This document shows positions 1-12,560 of a stretch of DNA of 64,000 bases, one piece after another. Each line of letters opens with the position of its first letter. Within the stretch, counting starts at the first letter, position 1. The position numbers were made by a program, and so were the translations under genes. The stretch spans positions 31,930,001-31,994,000 of the forward strand of contig CM075101.1 of NCBI GenBank assembly GCA_037576195.1. The letters run 5' to 3'. A model generated the notes under the pieces. That model was not told where the DNA came from. It saw only the letters and a list, made by a program, of their open reading frames with translations, and did not search any database. The stretch is from Phytoseiulus persimilis (Eukaryota; Arthropoda; Arachnida; Mesostigmata; Phytoseiidae).

Positions 1-3000
1 ACATCGCGAGACAGGTCGCATGGAATCTGTCTCGAAGCGTTCTGGTGTGGAGGGAACAACGACTCTCCGAGAATCACGATCTCAGCTTGCTCAACAGGAT
101 CCATGCTGGAAGCAAAGGATCGCGTTGGTGCATTCGACGCTCGCCGGGGTAGGATGTCGACACAGAGGAGGAGGAGCGGCTCGTGGCACAAATCGACCGG
201 CTGACGTAGTGCGATCGAGGGTTGGGTGAGCGCAAATGCTGAGGGTGAGGCCGTGCAGCAGCAAGCTTTGTAGTCCTGGGCTTGTAAAATCAGATCTCTC
301 GACGTCGGCGGCCGCTCTCGAGCTATCGCCAGACTCTCCGAAAAGTAAGCGATCCGCCGAGTAGGCGAAGTTCACTATCGACTGCTCCTGCAGTGCTAAG
401 GTCTGCTGTGCGATTTGTGGCCCTGGGTCCGCTGGCGTCACCTCTTTAATCCTGGGTGGTGTTCCCCTCAGCTCCCAATGACTGGTGAAGCCTTACTTTT
501 CTGCACGTCTGCTGTGTGTACAATTACCGCGTGGAAAGACTAGACGGAGCGAGTTGCAAGTTTGCACAGCTGCCAAACGAACCAAGCAACGAACGGCGGC
601 GGCGCCGCCGACTTCCCCCTCGTTGTCTGCTGTTCCAACACTTGAAGACTCTGTGGAGAGCAAATACGGCGAGGTGGATGATTCTCGAACTACCCGCTTG
701 CTCTGGAGGGGAGATACTCCGGAGCGCCAAGAACGCACAGTTCGAAACTCGCACCTCACCGGCACCTAAAGATTTCTCCGATAGCGTTCCTCACAAGCTC
801 CTCAACCTGTTCTCCTTCTGCATTTTGAGATTCCGGCGCTCATTCAGGCCTCCATGCGATATATCTGGTGAGGTTCCACGTTGTTTCATTCTAAAGGCTG
901 CCAGACCAGTCTGCCTCGGACGGTCTTGAAATGAGCTTTTTGCGACCGATGCGGACTGGAAGCCCAACAACTGGACCCAGAGGGAAAACAACGCAGGTTC
1001 CTTGGCTGAATGCAGGGGTGGAGCACCTTGAAGGTGCACACACGGGAAACCTTCCATTTCACAGGAATTTAGCGCGCACGAGGCACGTTGCAGCTTACGG
1101 GAATCGCATATGAAGAACTTCAATGGACCTCCCCGGGTCCTCATCTGCGAAGTGCCCTCGACCAGGATGTGGTAGTTGCTCTACTCCGCACTACCCTGAC
1201 ATACAAAAGGAGCGCTCCTGGTGTTCCTCCGCTTGGGGCCTACGTCAGGCTGACGGCAAAAAGCGAGTCGAACGAATCGACTTCGCGCCGGACGATCAGA
1301 CGAACGGCAACGTCTCGACAGAGATCGACCCGATCTCGTGATTGACGCGTCCGTGGATCGCTGACTGCCTCACTTTTCTTCACTCGGAGAAGATCGTGAG
1401 TTCATCGCCCGGAAGGAACAGCACGATTTCGTAAAGTTTTTCATTTTGATTCCGCTCCCGACACCTCATTCCGCTCCTTTCCCTTGCGTCCCCTAGTTCT
1501 CGTTACCTTTCCCCCTCTTCGGACTTCTCGTCGTCCTCACCAGAATCGATCTATCTATCTCCGGACGAAACATTTCATCTCCGATCTCCCCCACTCATCG
1601 CCCGCATTTCCGACCTTGTTCCTCTCCATTCTTCCGTTACACGTATCGCCTTGATTCCTTCCCGGTCAGCTCTATCCTAGACCTGCCTTGGCGCCGATTC
1701 TGTGGCTCTTGCTGTTCTCCTTTCACCGTATTCTTGAGCCCCTGCTCTCCTGGACGGCCTTCGTCGCTCAATCCTACGAAGCTAACGTCGTGGAACCCTT
1801 GGCTCTGCCACGAAACCGCAGAACGCAAAAGGAAAGAGAAAAAGTTGGAGCCGCGTCTCCCACCCGCAGGCTCACCGTTAAGCCCCGGCATAAATCTCTA
1901 CCTGTTGCCGAAGCGTAGCCGTCTATCATCGGCACACTATCATTTGAGCCGGCACGCTGCAGATAAGGGCGTCGTTGATTTCCCTCTCTCCTCCTTCCTA
2001 CCTCTCTCTCACCCTCTCATGCCGATCCACTCCTGTCACTCCTGACTTCGCTCGATATTTCTCTATCAGACTCCTCACGCGGTGATCGGAGCTCTTTCCC
2101 TATTCAATGCTGTGGGCCGGGCCGTCCTGCGCGGAACCGGGAGCCCAAATCAAAGAAGAAGCTCGCCGTCGCATCTATTCCGACGTTTTCGGGACATTTC
2201 TCTGATTCGGAAGCTTCTGCATTATTCACCACCACGACGGCGTGCTCGACGGAGTGGCGCGGCTTCCATCAAAAAGTATCGGCTTCATCGTTGTGACGCC
2301 ATCGTTCTCGTTGTTTCCTTGCTGCTGATATTTTGTCCTCCTGAGATCTCGTTCCCGATCCACCCACTCAGTTCTCGGGAAGCCTTCCTCCGGCTTCATC
2401 TCTACCGAACTTGCGCTCTAGCTACTGATTTTGTCCTCCTGATTGTGCTCCTCTCGGTTGGCGTTGATCGTCATCTTCAGCAACGTCGCTCTGGTTCGAC
2501 TCTGTCGCGAGCCTCCGCTCATCTCCCGCAGTTTGTATATGCTGATCATAACCATATAAGTGACTGCCAATACTCGGCGAGCTTATTATTCTAATGAAGT
2601 CATTCCGGCTCGACGAAGTTTGTCATAGAAATTATAGCGAATATTCATTCAGCCAGTCAGTCGGTCGGTCCCTTCGGCTGCTAGCTAACTGCGTGAGACT
2701 CAGCCGGAGGCAGGGCCCTCATATACACCCGGGTGCGGGACCAGCCAACCAACCAAACTAAGTAAGCGGCGAACGAACGGATGAGGCCTCGAGCCACTAG
2801 GTGTCTCCTTCGTCATTAAGTTTTTAATGACTCTACGACCGGAACGACCACAACATCAAGCTCCCCTCTTCCCCTCCTCACTCTCTCTTCCCGTTGGCGG
2901 CTCTGTCACCGTTTCGATCCCATTGACGTCTCTGCTCCCAGTCTGCTAGGTGATTGAAATCGCCAGTCCGAGGGGTGGACACGTCGACTCCGAATTCAAT

Positions 3001-5021
3001 TTGAACTCCAACGATTAATGACTTGATCTCGATGATGTTGCCCCGGCGCTCGGTCGCGCCGTGTCCTCTGAAGAAGACCCACCCGAGCGATGAACCGGTG
3101 AAACCGGTCAGCCAGTGACTTGCGATGACCCCTGCTTCAAAGCTGGAGCTCAGCAAACTCCTGTTTCCGGAAACTCGCGAGGCATGTTTCGTCGGAAGCT
3201 TGTTCAGTCCGCTGCCTATTCTCGACGCATGGCTCGAAACGGATGTTTTCACACGAAGATCCCGCCGGACATCGAATCTCGAATTGGAGGCTCAAGTTGA
3301 AATTCGTGGGAGTTCAATTCGAGGAACGATCCCATGGACCGGGAGGTTCCACGATAACGGAGGGTTTTAACTCGGGAGGCAAACTCCGAGGAGCCCTCGT
3401 GGCGAGCAGCACAAGAACGTGCGACTGAGAGAACGGAAAATGAACTTGAGATACGGCAGGATCATCATCTCTATGACGCTGAATAAGAACGGGCCATTTT
3501 GATGAAGCTCAGATTACAGAAACCGTTCATTTTATTTCCTCCCCAGTCCCCCCTCGCCGTTCTCAGGCTTCTCCCTGAGGTGCTTTCTCAATGCTTGGCG
3601 AATCCCTGGCTGCTTGAGCCGTCCAGACTATTCATACCGTTGACTAGTATGGTTGCCAGGGCTCCGACACCGCCCGGGTTTCGTAATGCTTGCCTAGACC
3701 AGCTCAGGGGAGGGGGGTTGAAGGGGCAGGCTGTATGGAGACCGACGCAGCCCAGAAAGAAGAAGAAGGCACACGAGCCGGGCGAAACACGAGTAAGATG
3801 GATCGAGTAAGTTTTGAGACGGACGTCAACGAGCGAGAAAACGGGCGAGTGGAGGGAGGAACGCAGGCAAAAAAGGGAGAAACCTTGCGACAATTCCCTC
3901 CCGCTTCCCGTAGAGTCTCCTCCCTAACAGACGCCTCGAGTTTCCATGCGAATCAGGAAAACGAACGTTTGTTGTTAGTGTCACGACATCAACACCGGGA
4001 GCGCCGGAGGGAAACGCGGAGAGCATGCAGATATCTTCAGTTCTCGTTGAGACGCTGAGGACCGAATCCCGAATTCTCTCTGACGGTCCGTCGTGAAAAA
4101 TTCCAAGCCCGTCAGGCCCAGGAACAGCGAATGCTCTCCAAGCTCCCCACAGGTGCACACCAGACGTCTCGAGCTGCTAGAGTTTCTTCTGGTCGAGCTA
4201 CCCTCCTTCAAGAATCCGTCTCGAGAAACCTGCTCGTCGCTCCATCGATTCTCAGCCGGCCGGCGGCGGTGAAGGTCACAGAGTTTTGACCGCGAGATGA
4301 AGGCATGGCCCGCGTCAACGATCCCTCCAGGGCGTTCAAGACGACGTCGAACGAGACAGAAAGCCCAAAGTTCACGAATTCAACTGTGCTGCTCCTGGGG
4401 TTGGAGCCGTAGCTCTGCGCTGGCGCTCGCATTGACCCAACCTCGACGGGTTTCTCAGGCTCATCTTGTTCTACATAGGACGTTGCTTTGTACGAAAGCC
4501 GAGCCGCCTCCCAAGACGATCACGAGTCCCTTCTCACTAGAACCTCGGACAACTGATAACGCGCGCGGTATGCCTCCGATCACTGCCACACGACGAGCCG
4601 GAAGGGAAAACACTTCTTCGGTTATACAGCCGGTCACGCAAAGCTCCGAGCGTAGCACAGAGATGGGGGGGGGGGGTGAAGGCTGATGCCCATTAGCTGC
4701 GTGCATCCACCCTATCGAACGGAACTTCTGATGTGCGTCTCTCTTCCGTTCCCATCTGAAAAACCTCTCGTTTCGATGTCTCTGCTCCGGCGGTTCTGTT
4801 CGCAAACGCGCCCGTCTGCCAGACCGCTCGCTGCCGAGCTCCCCGGTGGAGGATCATCATAGCTCGCGAATTATTCTGTCCCGGTCCTCTGGAGCGAATC
4901 GCGCCCGCAACCTCGCTCATCCTTTCTGTCGTACTCTGCTAGGATCGTCTAAAAATCCATTGCGGGTACTTTGCCACCGTCGCCGCGAAGTCGACCAATT
5001 CGTGCGCCGTTCAGAGCTGAT

Positions 5022-5025
<4 letters not shown>
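1..5025. other. No gene recognised; GC-rich non-coding DNA
   Basis: I see no supported coding region here. Open frames on both strands overlap one another, are below about 180 codons and have arginine/serine-rich translations of the kind given by CpG-rich random sequence. About 1361-2075 is clearly pyrimidine-rich on the plus strand, with a short run of CTAT units near 1550. A more AT-rich patch lies near 2560-2660 (phasing of ATTATT and ATATTCATT words), beside a CAGT/CGGT-type cryptic repeat near 2655-2675. None of this could be tied to a known element. Confidence 0.5.
4665..4676. repeat. Poly-G run (12 bp)
   Basis: Twelve consecutive G on the plus strand. Such runs are prone to length error in sequencing and to slippage in vivo. 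Confidence 0.9.

Positions 5026-5058
<33 letters not shown>
5026..5058. repeat. (GA)n microsatellite
   Basis: Uninterrupted GA dinucleotide repeat of about 16 units, ending in GGAG. It is the longest pure dinucleotide repeat in the window. GA repeats can bind GAGA-type factors in arthropods; nothing here shows that this one does. Confidence 0.95.
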
Positions 5059-5062
<4 letters not shown>

Positions 5063-8000
5063 TTAATGAACGTTAAGAGAAGAACATTCCACGACTGCCG
5101 ATCGTTCGGCTCAGTGGCAGTCAACCGGTCCACCGCCGCGCCGGTCGCAGCCGTTGCCACCACCAGTCGGAAGAGCGAGATAATGGTGGGAAGGAACGAG
5201 GGAACTCATCTCATTCACGGAGCCAGTCTATTGCGCGCTGATGTTCGGACCTTGCGTACATAGCTCGCGTAGTCAAAATAACAGACGCCCGCATGGGCAG
5301 CCGTTCCCCACGAGTCACCTCGTTCAGCTCACTCATTCATCGGTTCTGTGGCATTTCCGTAAGTTATCTCTCTCCCCCTCTCTCTCTCCGCCTCCCTCTC
5401 ATCACTACGTCCGCGCACTTCTCCCCATCCAACGAGAACAACGATCGTATTCACCACAAAGAGCGCCACCGTTGTCGAAGCCGCCGTCGCCCGTTGACGC
5501 AAGTCGCTCAAATACTCGGCCCTCGGATAAAGAGACTCGCCTGGCAGAGGACTACTCCGCAAGGTGTCACAAACTTCTGATAGGAAAAAATTGTGTCACG
5601 TGAGGTATCAAGATAGGACGATCCCATTATCGTCGACGACGTCGTCATTCTCAGTGGATGGAACGGTACCCGGTTGTGAAGCTCAGAGGATCAATCGGAG
5701 CGTAATGCTTTTTAGAAGGATCCGTCCCGTTGCTTTGGAGTGAAGAACGACGACGGCGAAGGCGACCGACAGCCGGCTTCCAGATTCATCCCTCCGAGCG
5801 CGCAATCGCACGCCTGGTCAGGGAAGCCTGGACCGAGGACTTCACGTCGATGCTCAATCAATACTCAGAATGTCCGCCGTTCAGCGCAACATACCACCCC
5901 AAACCCAGCTGGGATTTCCCGGTCAGCCATGGGTCAGCTCCTGTCAAGCCGAACCCCTGTTTTCACGGAAGCCTTCCGGCGCCGCCTCCTCCATCGATCC
6001 AGCTGACTGGTCAAAGAATTTCATTGTCTTCGTCGTCGAGGAGCTACTACTGCTAGGTGAGCGAGGGAAACAGTGGGCGCGGCGGCGGCAACGGCAAAGG
6101 AGACAGGCGGAGCGTCGGAGGCAGTGCTCAGCCTGCGGAGGTTAGGAACAAGGTTAGCAGCGGGGGGAGGGGGGACGGTGCCAGCCGGACCAAGGGCCTA
6201 AAGATTTCTCGCATGGATTGAACCGGGCAAAAGACGCAAAAAGGGCTCGGTTGAACTTCCGTTCCGAGTCTGTTCGTCCGCGGAGGGGGTCAGGTTGCGG
6301 TGGGCGATCGACAGGAGGAAAGATAAAGCGACAATGAAAGGAGCGCTGCGCGTCTCCGAGCCCACCATGGCCCGGTACATGGTGAACCCAGAGGAGCGAG
6401 TGGAATCGCGGGCTTTTGGGCGGAGAAGTCGGAAGAAAGGCTCGTGGATCAGAGAGAATTCTCGTCCGGTATTGAACATCGTATCAGTGGACGGACGTTG
6501 CCGTGGGGAAAACTCGGGAACGGCTCCGAGAAGTCTATTGCCGTCTGAGACAAAGACGGGATAAGCAGAGGAACATTGCGAGACAAGCGTGACACAGTCC
6601 CGGGGTGGCTCTCCGTGCTCGGGAACGATGGCCTGTTGATGAAACTCGAGAGCTCGAAGGCCTCCCCGTGCGCCCGACGAGTCGCAAGCGAGCGGGGACG
6701 CAGCAGCGAAACATTCAAGCACGCGTCTGGGCACGCACCTGCGCGCGCATCGCTAAAATTGAAGTGGCATCGTCTCTCCTCCCGCGTTTCTTTCGTTCGG
6801 GCCGTTCAAAAAGGATGTCACCGGAGGAAAAGACGTCGACGCCGAAGGAAACGTCGGCGGTGATCGGGGAGAAACCGCAGCCAGTGAGCCAAGTATTTGG
6901 GCGACGGCGGCGTCTCGTCCTATTCGCATGACAAAGACCCGGTGGCACTCAACCAGAGACTCGGTCGCTACCACCTCTTCCACTCAAACACCCGGTTGCT
7001 ACTTTCCTAGTGAGGAATGAAGAGTTTGTGCCCTCGCTCGTTCGGCAGGAGGGCGGGTCAGGAGGCCAGATAGGAGAACGGCGGCGTCGACGGATTTATT
7101 TTCGCCAAAGAGAGCTCGGTCGACGACGCTTCCGTGGCGCCGTTCGCTCCTCTTTTTCGCTTTGGCCTCGCGGGGCGAGCGCTCGGGGTAGAAGAAACTT
7201 CGCGTTGTTTGTTTCTCCGTCGCCGGTCCCGAGGCAGTTGTTGGTTGTCGCGCTCGCTGAGTTTATGAAATATCTGGAGCCGTTTCCGGATCCTTCCACA
7301 GCTCCATCGCCGTCTCCATGGAGATTCGACTGAGTCACAAAGCTGAGCTTGGCAAATGGGAAACGCTCCCTCCTCGGCTTCCCCGAATCGGGAGAACGTT
7401 GCATACGAGCTCCAGAAGCAGAAGAGGGAGCTGAGCGAATAAATACTTCGTCAGCAGAGAGTTCGCCGGAGCGGACGGCCGCCGGACCACCAAACAATCC
7501 GACGGGCGGGCTCCGCACAGACAGGCCGAAAGGAGGCCAAGTGCCGCTAGACCACTCGTTGCGTTCCAAAATGGGGAGTCTCGGAGGGACTTCCTGAGGG
7601 ATGTTTCCGGACCAGGGGACCTCGTCGGTCGTCCCTCTGATGGAGAGCTAACTCGTAGGAAGTAGGAACAACCAAACAGACACATAGTATGTAACACATA
7701 CATACTAGGCTTTACATGTAGAGAGCGCGCACGTTCATGGCTCAGCTCACATTGTGCCTCATGAAGTCTTCCGCGCGCCATAACTTTGAAGGTGGCTGCT
7801 TAATGAATGTCTGACTTCCTGATCGCCGAGAACCTCGGGAGAAGTTCTAGATGCGAGTCACGGAACACTCGGATTCAGGGCTCGTCTGGATCAACTGGCT
7901 CAAGGTCCGTTTGTTCGTTGTTTTCACTTGATTGCTGCTGGCTCGCGAGTGAGAAGGAAACCTCGGAGCACGCAGAGCACCGATAGAGAAGACCACGCTC

Positions 8001-8352
8001 CGTCCAGCTGTTGCGTGAACTTGTACGAAGCTACGGGGTTCGAGGAAACGAGAGTGCATAGAACTGAACGAAAAAACCGGGTTCGCCGGCGGAGCTGCTT
8101 GCAAAACCAATCAACGAAGCGAATGGCCACCCGCAAACCCACAGATGCAGCCGCCGACTGACCGACGAATCGACGGACGGATCGTCCGAGGAAAAGAAGA
8201 ACGAACGAGCGTTTTCCTCTTAACGTCGGTTCTTCACCGGTGGCAGGCTTTGCGCAGTGATTGCGTGTTGTCGATCACCTTCTAGTTGCTTCGCTTTGCT
8301 TTCTCTCTCGCCTCGCAATACACGCCTTGCTTACCGGAGAGCTTCTACTCAG

Positions 8353-8372
8353 TTCGTTCGTTCGTTCGTTTT
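8353..8372. repeat. (TTCG)n tetranucleotide repeat
   Basis: Five tandem TTCG units. It belongs to the family of CpG-containing tetranucleotide repeats scattered through the left two thirds of the window. Confidence 0.85.
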
Positions 8373-8517
8373 TCGCCGGTCTGGCGGCAGTCGTTTCCTT
8401 TGCTGGCCCACTCAATGTTTCCTCGATAGGTTTCTCAGCCTTGCGGCGAATTCGCTCCGTCAACGAACGAGATATTGGGCTGGCCGACCGATCGGGCGGG
8501 CCTCCAGTAGCTCGGTC

Positions 8518-8555
8518 ATTCATCCATCCATCCATCGATTCATCCATTCGTTCGC
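8518..8555. repeat. (CATC)n-type imperfect repeat
   Basis: ATCC/CATC units in tandem with two interruptions, running into TTCG units. It is a compound microsatellite. Confidence 0.8.
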
Positions 8556-9331
8556 TCGCCTGCTTCCGTTCAATCCATTTGTTCATTTGCTCGTCCGTTG
8601 TTGCTTCTGCTGCTGCTGCTACTCACCTGTAAAGGAACGAGAGATAACACAAGTTAGAATCAACGTTACAGCCGAAACGGATGGCCAACTCTAACCCGCT
8701 TTCGCCGCCACCGCTGCTTCCATCCTTTCCGCCGACAACAGGTTTGTTTTGGCGGCTTAGCCGTCAGCTGGCGTCTGTCCGTCACGAGATTCAATCCGCG
8801 CACAACCTTTTTGCAAGCCTCGCGCTCCCTCAACGCTATCCCCGGACTCGACCCGCTCAAGCTTTCAAGTTCCCTCCACAACCCGCGCCACCCTCGGATC
8901 CCAATCTCGTCTGGGCTTCCATCGTATTTATTTACGTTTCCCAGCGCCTGCGCAGCCCGAGTTGCTCTTCTGCGCTGTTGCTGCCGTCGACCCCCTCGTC
9001 CAGGAGTGTGCCGCGTCCGCTTCAGAAGAGGCGGCGACGGTGATATAGAGCTCCCACAAGGACGGACAATGATTGTCCTCCGTCTTCCCGTCGTAGTCAT
9101 TCAACGAACGCTTTCAGGGTTGAGTTCACAATCAGGGACCTCGGAAGCCTCGTGGGCCGTGGTTTACGCGCACGACGGCTGCCGGCCTCGCGAAGTCCTC
9201 CTTCGTCATCCCGTCCAAGCGACCTCCACCACCCACTTCTCTCACTCTCAAGTGTCCCCTTGTCCGAAGGCCTGCTTGCTCCACTTGAGATGCTCACAAA
9301 TATCGCACTTCGCTCCAAGCTTTGTTGGAGT

Positions 9332-9348
9332 CCCCCCCCCCCCCCCCC
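9332..9348. repeat. Poly-C run (17 bp)
   Basis: Seventeen consecutive C on the plus strand, the longest mononucleotide run noted here. Its length should be treated as uncertain in any assembly. Confidence 0.9.
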
Positions 9349-9858
9349 GCGCAGCCTTCGTTACTCTCGAAGCCTCCTCCGGCTCGGATCTCCCTTCGGA
9401 GCGAATTCCGCGTGACTCCCGCATGCACTTCGGCCGCTTTTCGGGGCAGTCTTCAGAATTCGGAAAAAGAGTTAATAGCGATATCGATTCCGTCCACGAA
9501 TTACGACGACACCGAGAGCGCATTCTCTTCCGGACCCCATGGTCGCGTGGGTTCTTCACCTCGGGCCAAACTCGGGAAATTCTGAATTCCCCTACCTCAA
9601 CGTTCCTTGACTCAAATCTCAACATGGTCTTATCGTCTTTCCGCCGACCGACAGTGAGTATTCCTGCACTCCGAGCGATACGCGCGGAGGGAACTCCGGG
9701 CTCAAGAGGGAACGAGATCGTGAGTCGAGAAGGGGTGTCGAAGAAAGAGCTAACAGATCGACTGGAGGCAGGTGAATGGACTCTTGCCGAAGAATGAATC
9801 GGACGAACCTAGAATGTCTCTGTGCTCTCATACGTCTTCCCCGCCCCTCCCCCTACCT

Positions 9859-10016
9859 TATCTTCTAATCTTCCTCCCGCATCCTCCTCCGCTTCGCGTT
9901 TCTTTCTACGTTGGTCCAAAGCCTCAGCGCAGACGCTCGAATTGTTCGATGAACTCAGAGGGAGGAAAGCCGGAGGGACGCGAGGAGGAAAAGGAGATTA
10001 AAGAGAGAAGAAGATA
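9859..10016. repeat. Facing pyrimidine and purine tracts (loose inverted repeat)
   Basis: A pyrimidine-rich segment (9859-9877, TATCTTCTAATCTTCCTCC) is followed about 105 bp later by a purine-rich segment at 9984-10016 that contains its complement split by short insertions (GGAGGAA, then GATTA, then AGAAGATA). The strand could fold back on itself or form triplex-type structure. The match is imperfect and may only reflect two neighbouring low-complexity tracts. Confidence 0.35.
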
Positions 10017-12431
10017 AGGAGAAAAGCTTCAGGACGGAAGGCCCCAGATGAGACGAAAGGCCGCATGATGATTGGAAACCAAGAAGGAGAACGAAGAAAC
10101 CAGCAAGCATCCGGCTCGCCGTCCTCCTCCTTGGTCCTCCTGTGCTCGCTGCCGTCGAGGCTGCTCCTGGCGGTTCCCTGCTCCGGATAGATCATTAACG
10201 AAAGAGGGGCAAACCGAAAGATCGAACGTTCGACCGATCGCCGCACCGACGGCGACCGACGGACAGGAAGATGACGGGGAGCCGGATTGGGAATGGAGCT
10301 CGAGAAATCAAGGGGGAAACCTATCGAAACAAACGACGGCTTCTTCTGTTTCCCCGCTCGGACACAACCAAGTCAGCGAACAACGCATCACAGTCTGGGG
10401 CCGAGATTTTTCCCTCAACAAGCTCCGTTGAATGGAGAACGTCGGACCGGGCGGAGCCTCGAACAAAGTCCACGACTGGTCGCGGAAGAGGATTCCCAAG
10501 GAGCAGTGAAATCCTAGTTCGGGCCCGAGCGGCAGATGCCTCAGTCAACCTCTTCCCGGTTCAGACACTCCGAAATGTCGCCCGGTCATCCGAGAAAATG
10601 GAGACCAACAGGGAGTTTTCCGGCCGACGGCCCCGACAGTCGGCGCGTCAGTCACTGAGCGGATCCGAACCGGTGAAATCCTTGCATCAGCCACCGAATG
10701 CCGCCAGCTTTGTTGCGTCCAGGGAATAATCTTTCGAGTCGCGTCCTCAATTGACTGCCAAAACTAATCTCCCACTGTCGGGAAAGAGTCGACAAATGTC
10801 AGAAAGCCGAACGGGCCTCGTCCTCCATGTCGGCTCGGAGTTGCGCTCGAAATCATCGCGTGGGATCCACTCCGCGCCCCGAGTAGCCACTTGAATGGTT
10901 TGTCAGACAAGGACCGCCGTTGCTGCCGCCACCGCCGCCGCTCAAAAGTCAGCTAACCAACCATTGCGCGAAGTGACAACAACTGAGCGAAATAGAAATC
11001 GCCGTCGTTGGGGACGTTTCGACAGATTCTCGGCTTCGCGAACGACTCGGAGAGGGAGGGCTTGCGGGAGGGGTCGTTCGTTGTTGGGGCTCGAAGATGA
11101 TTTAGAAGTTTGGAGCTGACTCGCGCTCGATGGTCTCACTCCCGGTTGAAGCCCTTGACTAACTCGCTTCGGGAGCGAATCGCCGAAGGCTTTTAATAGC
11201 GGAGCAGTAACCTCATTGCAAAGTTCACTCGCCGGCGTTCGCTTCTTCACATTCAGCTCGACCGCCTGGCCACTCGCTCGCTCGACCGCCCGCCCGCCTG
11301 CCTGCCTCCCGCCTTGCTCGAATCCGGCGAATTCCATTTCTGACCTGAGGCAATCGCTCGCTCGCCCGCCCGCTTTCTTTCTCCGTTCGGTTCCGAATTC
11401 GTTTCTCCGGCGGCGGTCGAACAATATCCCCGGGAATATTAAATAAGCAATTCGAATAAAAGAGGCCGTTCCGATGCAAATTGGCCTCAGCCCCACCTAC
11501 GCTGACCTCGCGCCGTCTTCTTGCGGAAGCCTCGATCTTTGCTTTGCTTCGATTCCGGATTCCGTTGCGGGCTTTCTTCCACCCGAGTCGTCTGCGAGGA
11601 TCTTCTCGCAACAGCCCCCTCGGTTCGTCTTCCCTCTCCCTCAGGCGATCGCGGGTTCAGGCTCGGTCGGGGAAAACCCATTCATCGGCATCGAACCAGA
11701 AATCCGATGGGTAAGGAGCCGAAGTTAGCACGGCGCACAATATAAATTATTGTGTATCTTGACTTTCCTGGAAAGCGGGACCGTTGTTTGCGATAAGGCT
11801 ACGACATAATATCCTGGCTGCTGCTGCTCGGGCGGCGGTGGCAATAGAATGACGTTTCATATGATGATGCCGGATATCGACTCGCTCCACTCACCCGCCA
11901 CTGGACTCAGCTAGCTCTTGTGAGCAGGGCAACTACTTGTGAGTGAACTGCAGCCACCGCCGCGTCGGACCAATCTCGATATTGTAGCTCCGTGCTTGTG
12001 ATCTGTCACTCTGATCGTGGGAGTCTACGGCGAAGCCGTCGGAGATATAGTTCCCTGTTCGCAAAGGAATTGCCTCTCGCTCGTTTCCCCTGAGCCGGGC
12101 ACGCTGTTGCTTCTTCTCCCCTCTTCCCGTCACTGGTCGTCGTCGTCGTCGCCCGAGCGGCATTCGACCACTTTTAGATGAAAGCGGGACCGACTGACTG
12201 ACCACAAGCTATGGCCGGCATCTCTCGGCGTTTTCATCTGGTCCTACCTCTCCAATATCTCTGTCAATCGAGAAAACCGGGTAAACAGACGGTCGAGCCC
12301 GCCGCCGACAGGCGGTCGAGTCAACTCACCGGCCAACCGGGCCCGTCGTTCGATTCCGCCGCCCTTCAATGGCGCCGGTGACGGTGCGATGCATCACGTA
12401 TAACATTTGCCGCGGAATCGGGCGACTGACA

Positions 12432-12452
12432 ATAGCTGAGTCCGTCAGCTAT
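12432..12452. repeat. Short perfect inverted repeat
   Basis: ATAGCTGA and TCAGCTAT separated by 5 bp, inside an AT-rich island (about 12385-12490) of otherwise GC-rich DNA. Eight-base arms are only mildly unusual in 64 kb. No function is assigned. Confidence 0.4.
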
Positions 12453-12527
12453 CGCCATCGACATCAAGTATTCTATTTTAATAACAGTGGTCTGCCTCGA
12501 GAGCCTAAATTACATGAGGAGCAATTT

Positions 12528-12560
12528 CGGTCGGTCGGTCGGTCGGTCGGTCGGTCGGTC
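12528..12560. repeat. (CGGT)n tetranucleotide repeat
   Basis: About eight perfect tandem CGGT units. Shorter CGGT/GTCG arrays recur at about 2655, 13142, 16080, 26285, 26540 and 42090, which shows active slippage on this motif across the left side of the window. Confidence 0.95.

Larger units (their letters stand above)
5059..12527. other. No gene recognised; simple-repeat-rich non-coding DNA
   Basis: No supported gene. The longest frame, about 328 codons on the plus strand near 8811-9797, has an unstructured Pro/Ser/Arg-rich translation, crosses a 17-bp C run and resembles no family; I treat it as chance. Pyrimidine-rich patches occur at about 5340-5420, 8255-8600 and 9830-9905, and a purine-rich patch at about 9950-10095. 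AT-rich islands sit near 11410-11460 and 11725-11880. The latter contains CACAATA-N5-TATTGTG, a small palindrome like paired SOX sites, but arms this short are expected by chance. Confidence 0.5.

Noticed and set aside
8811-9797. A 328-codon plus-strand open frame
   Set aside because: Longest frame in the left block, but the translation is Pro/Ser/Arg-rich without domains, spans a 17-bp C run, and overlapping frames on the other strand are equally open. It looks like a chance product of stop-poor CpG-rich sequence.
11736-11754. SOX-like palindrome CACAATA-N5-TATTGTG
   Set aside because: Seven-base arms with a short loop are expected several times in 64 kb. Mentioned only as part of an AT-rich island.
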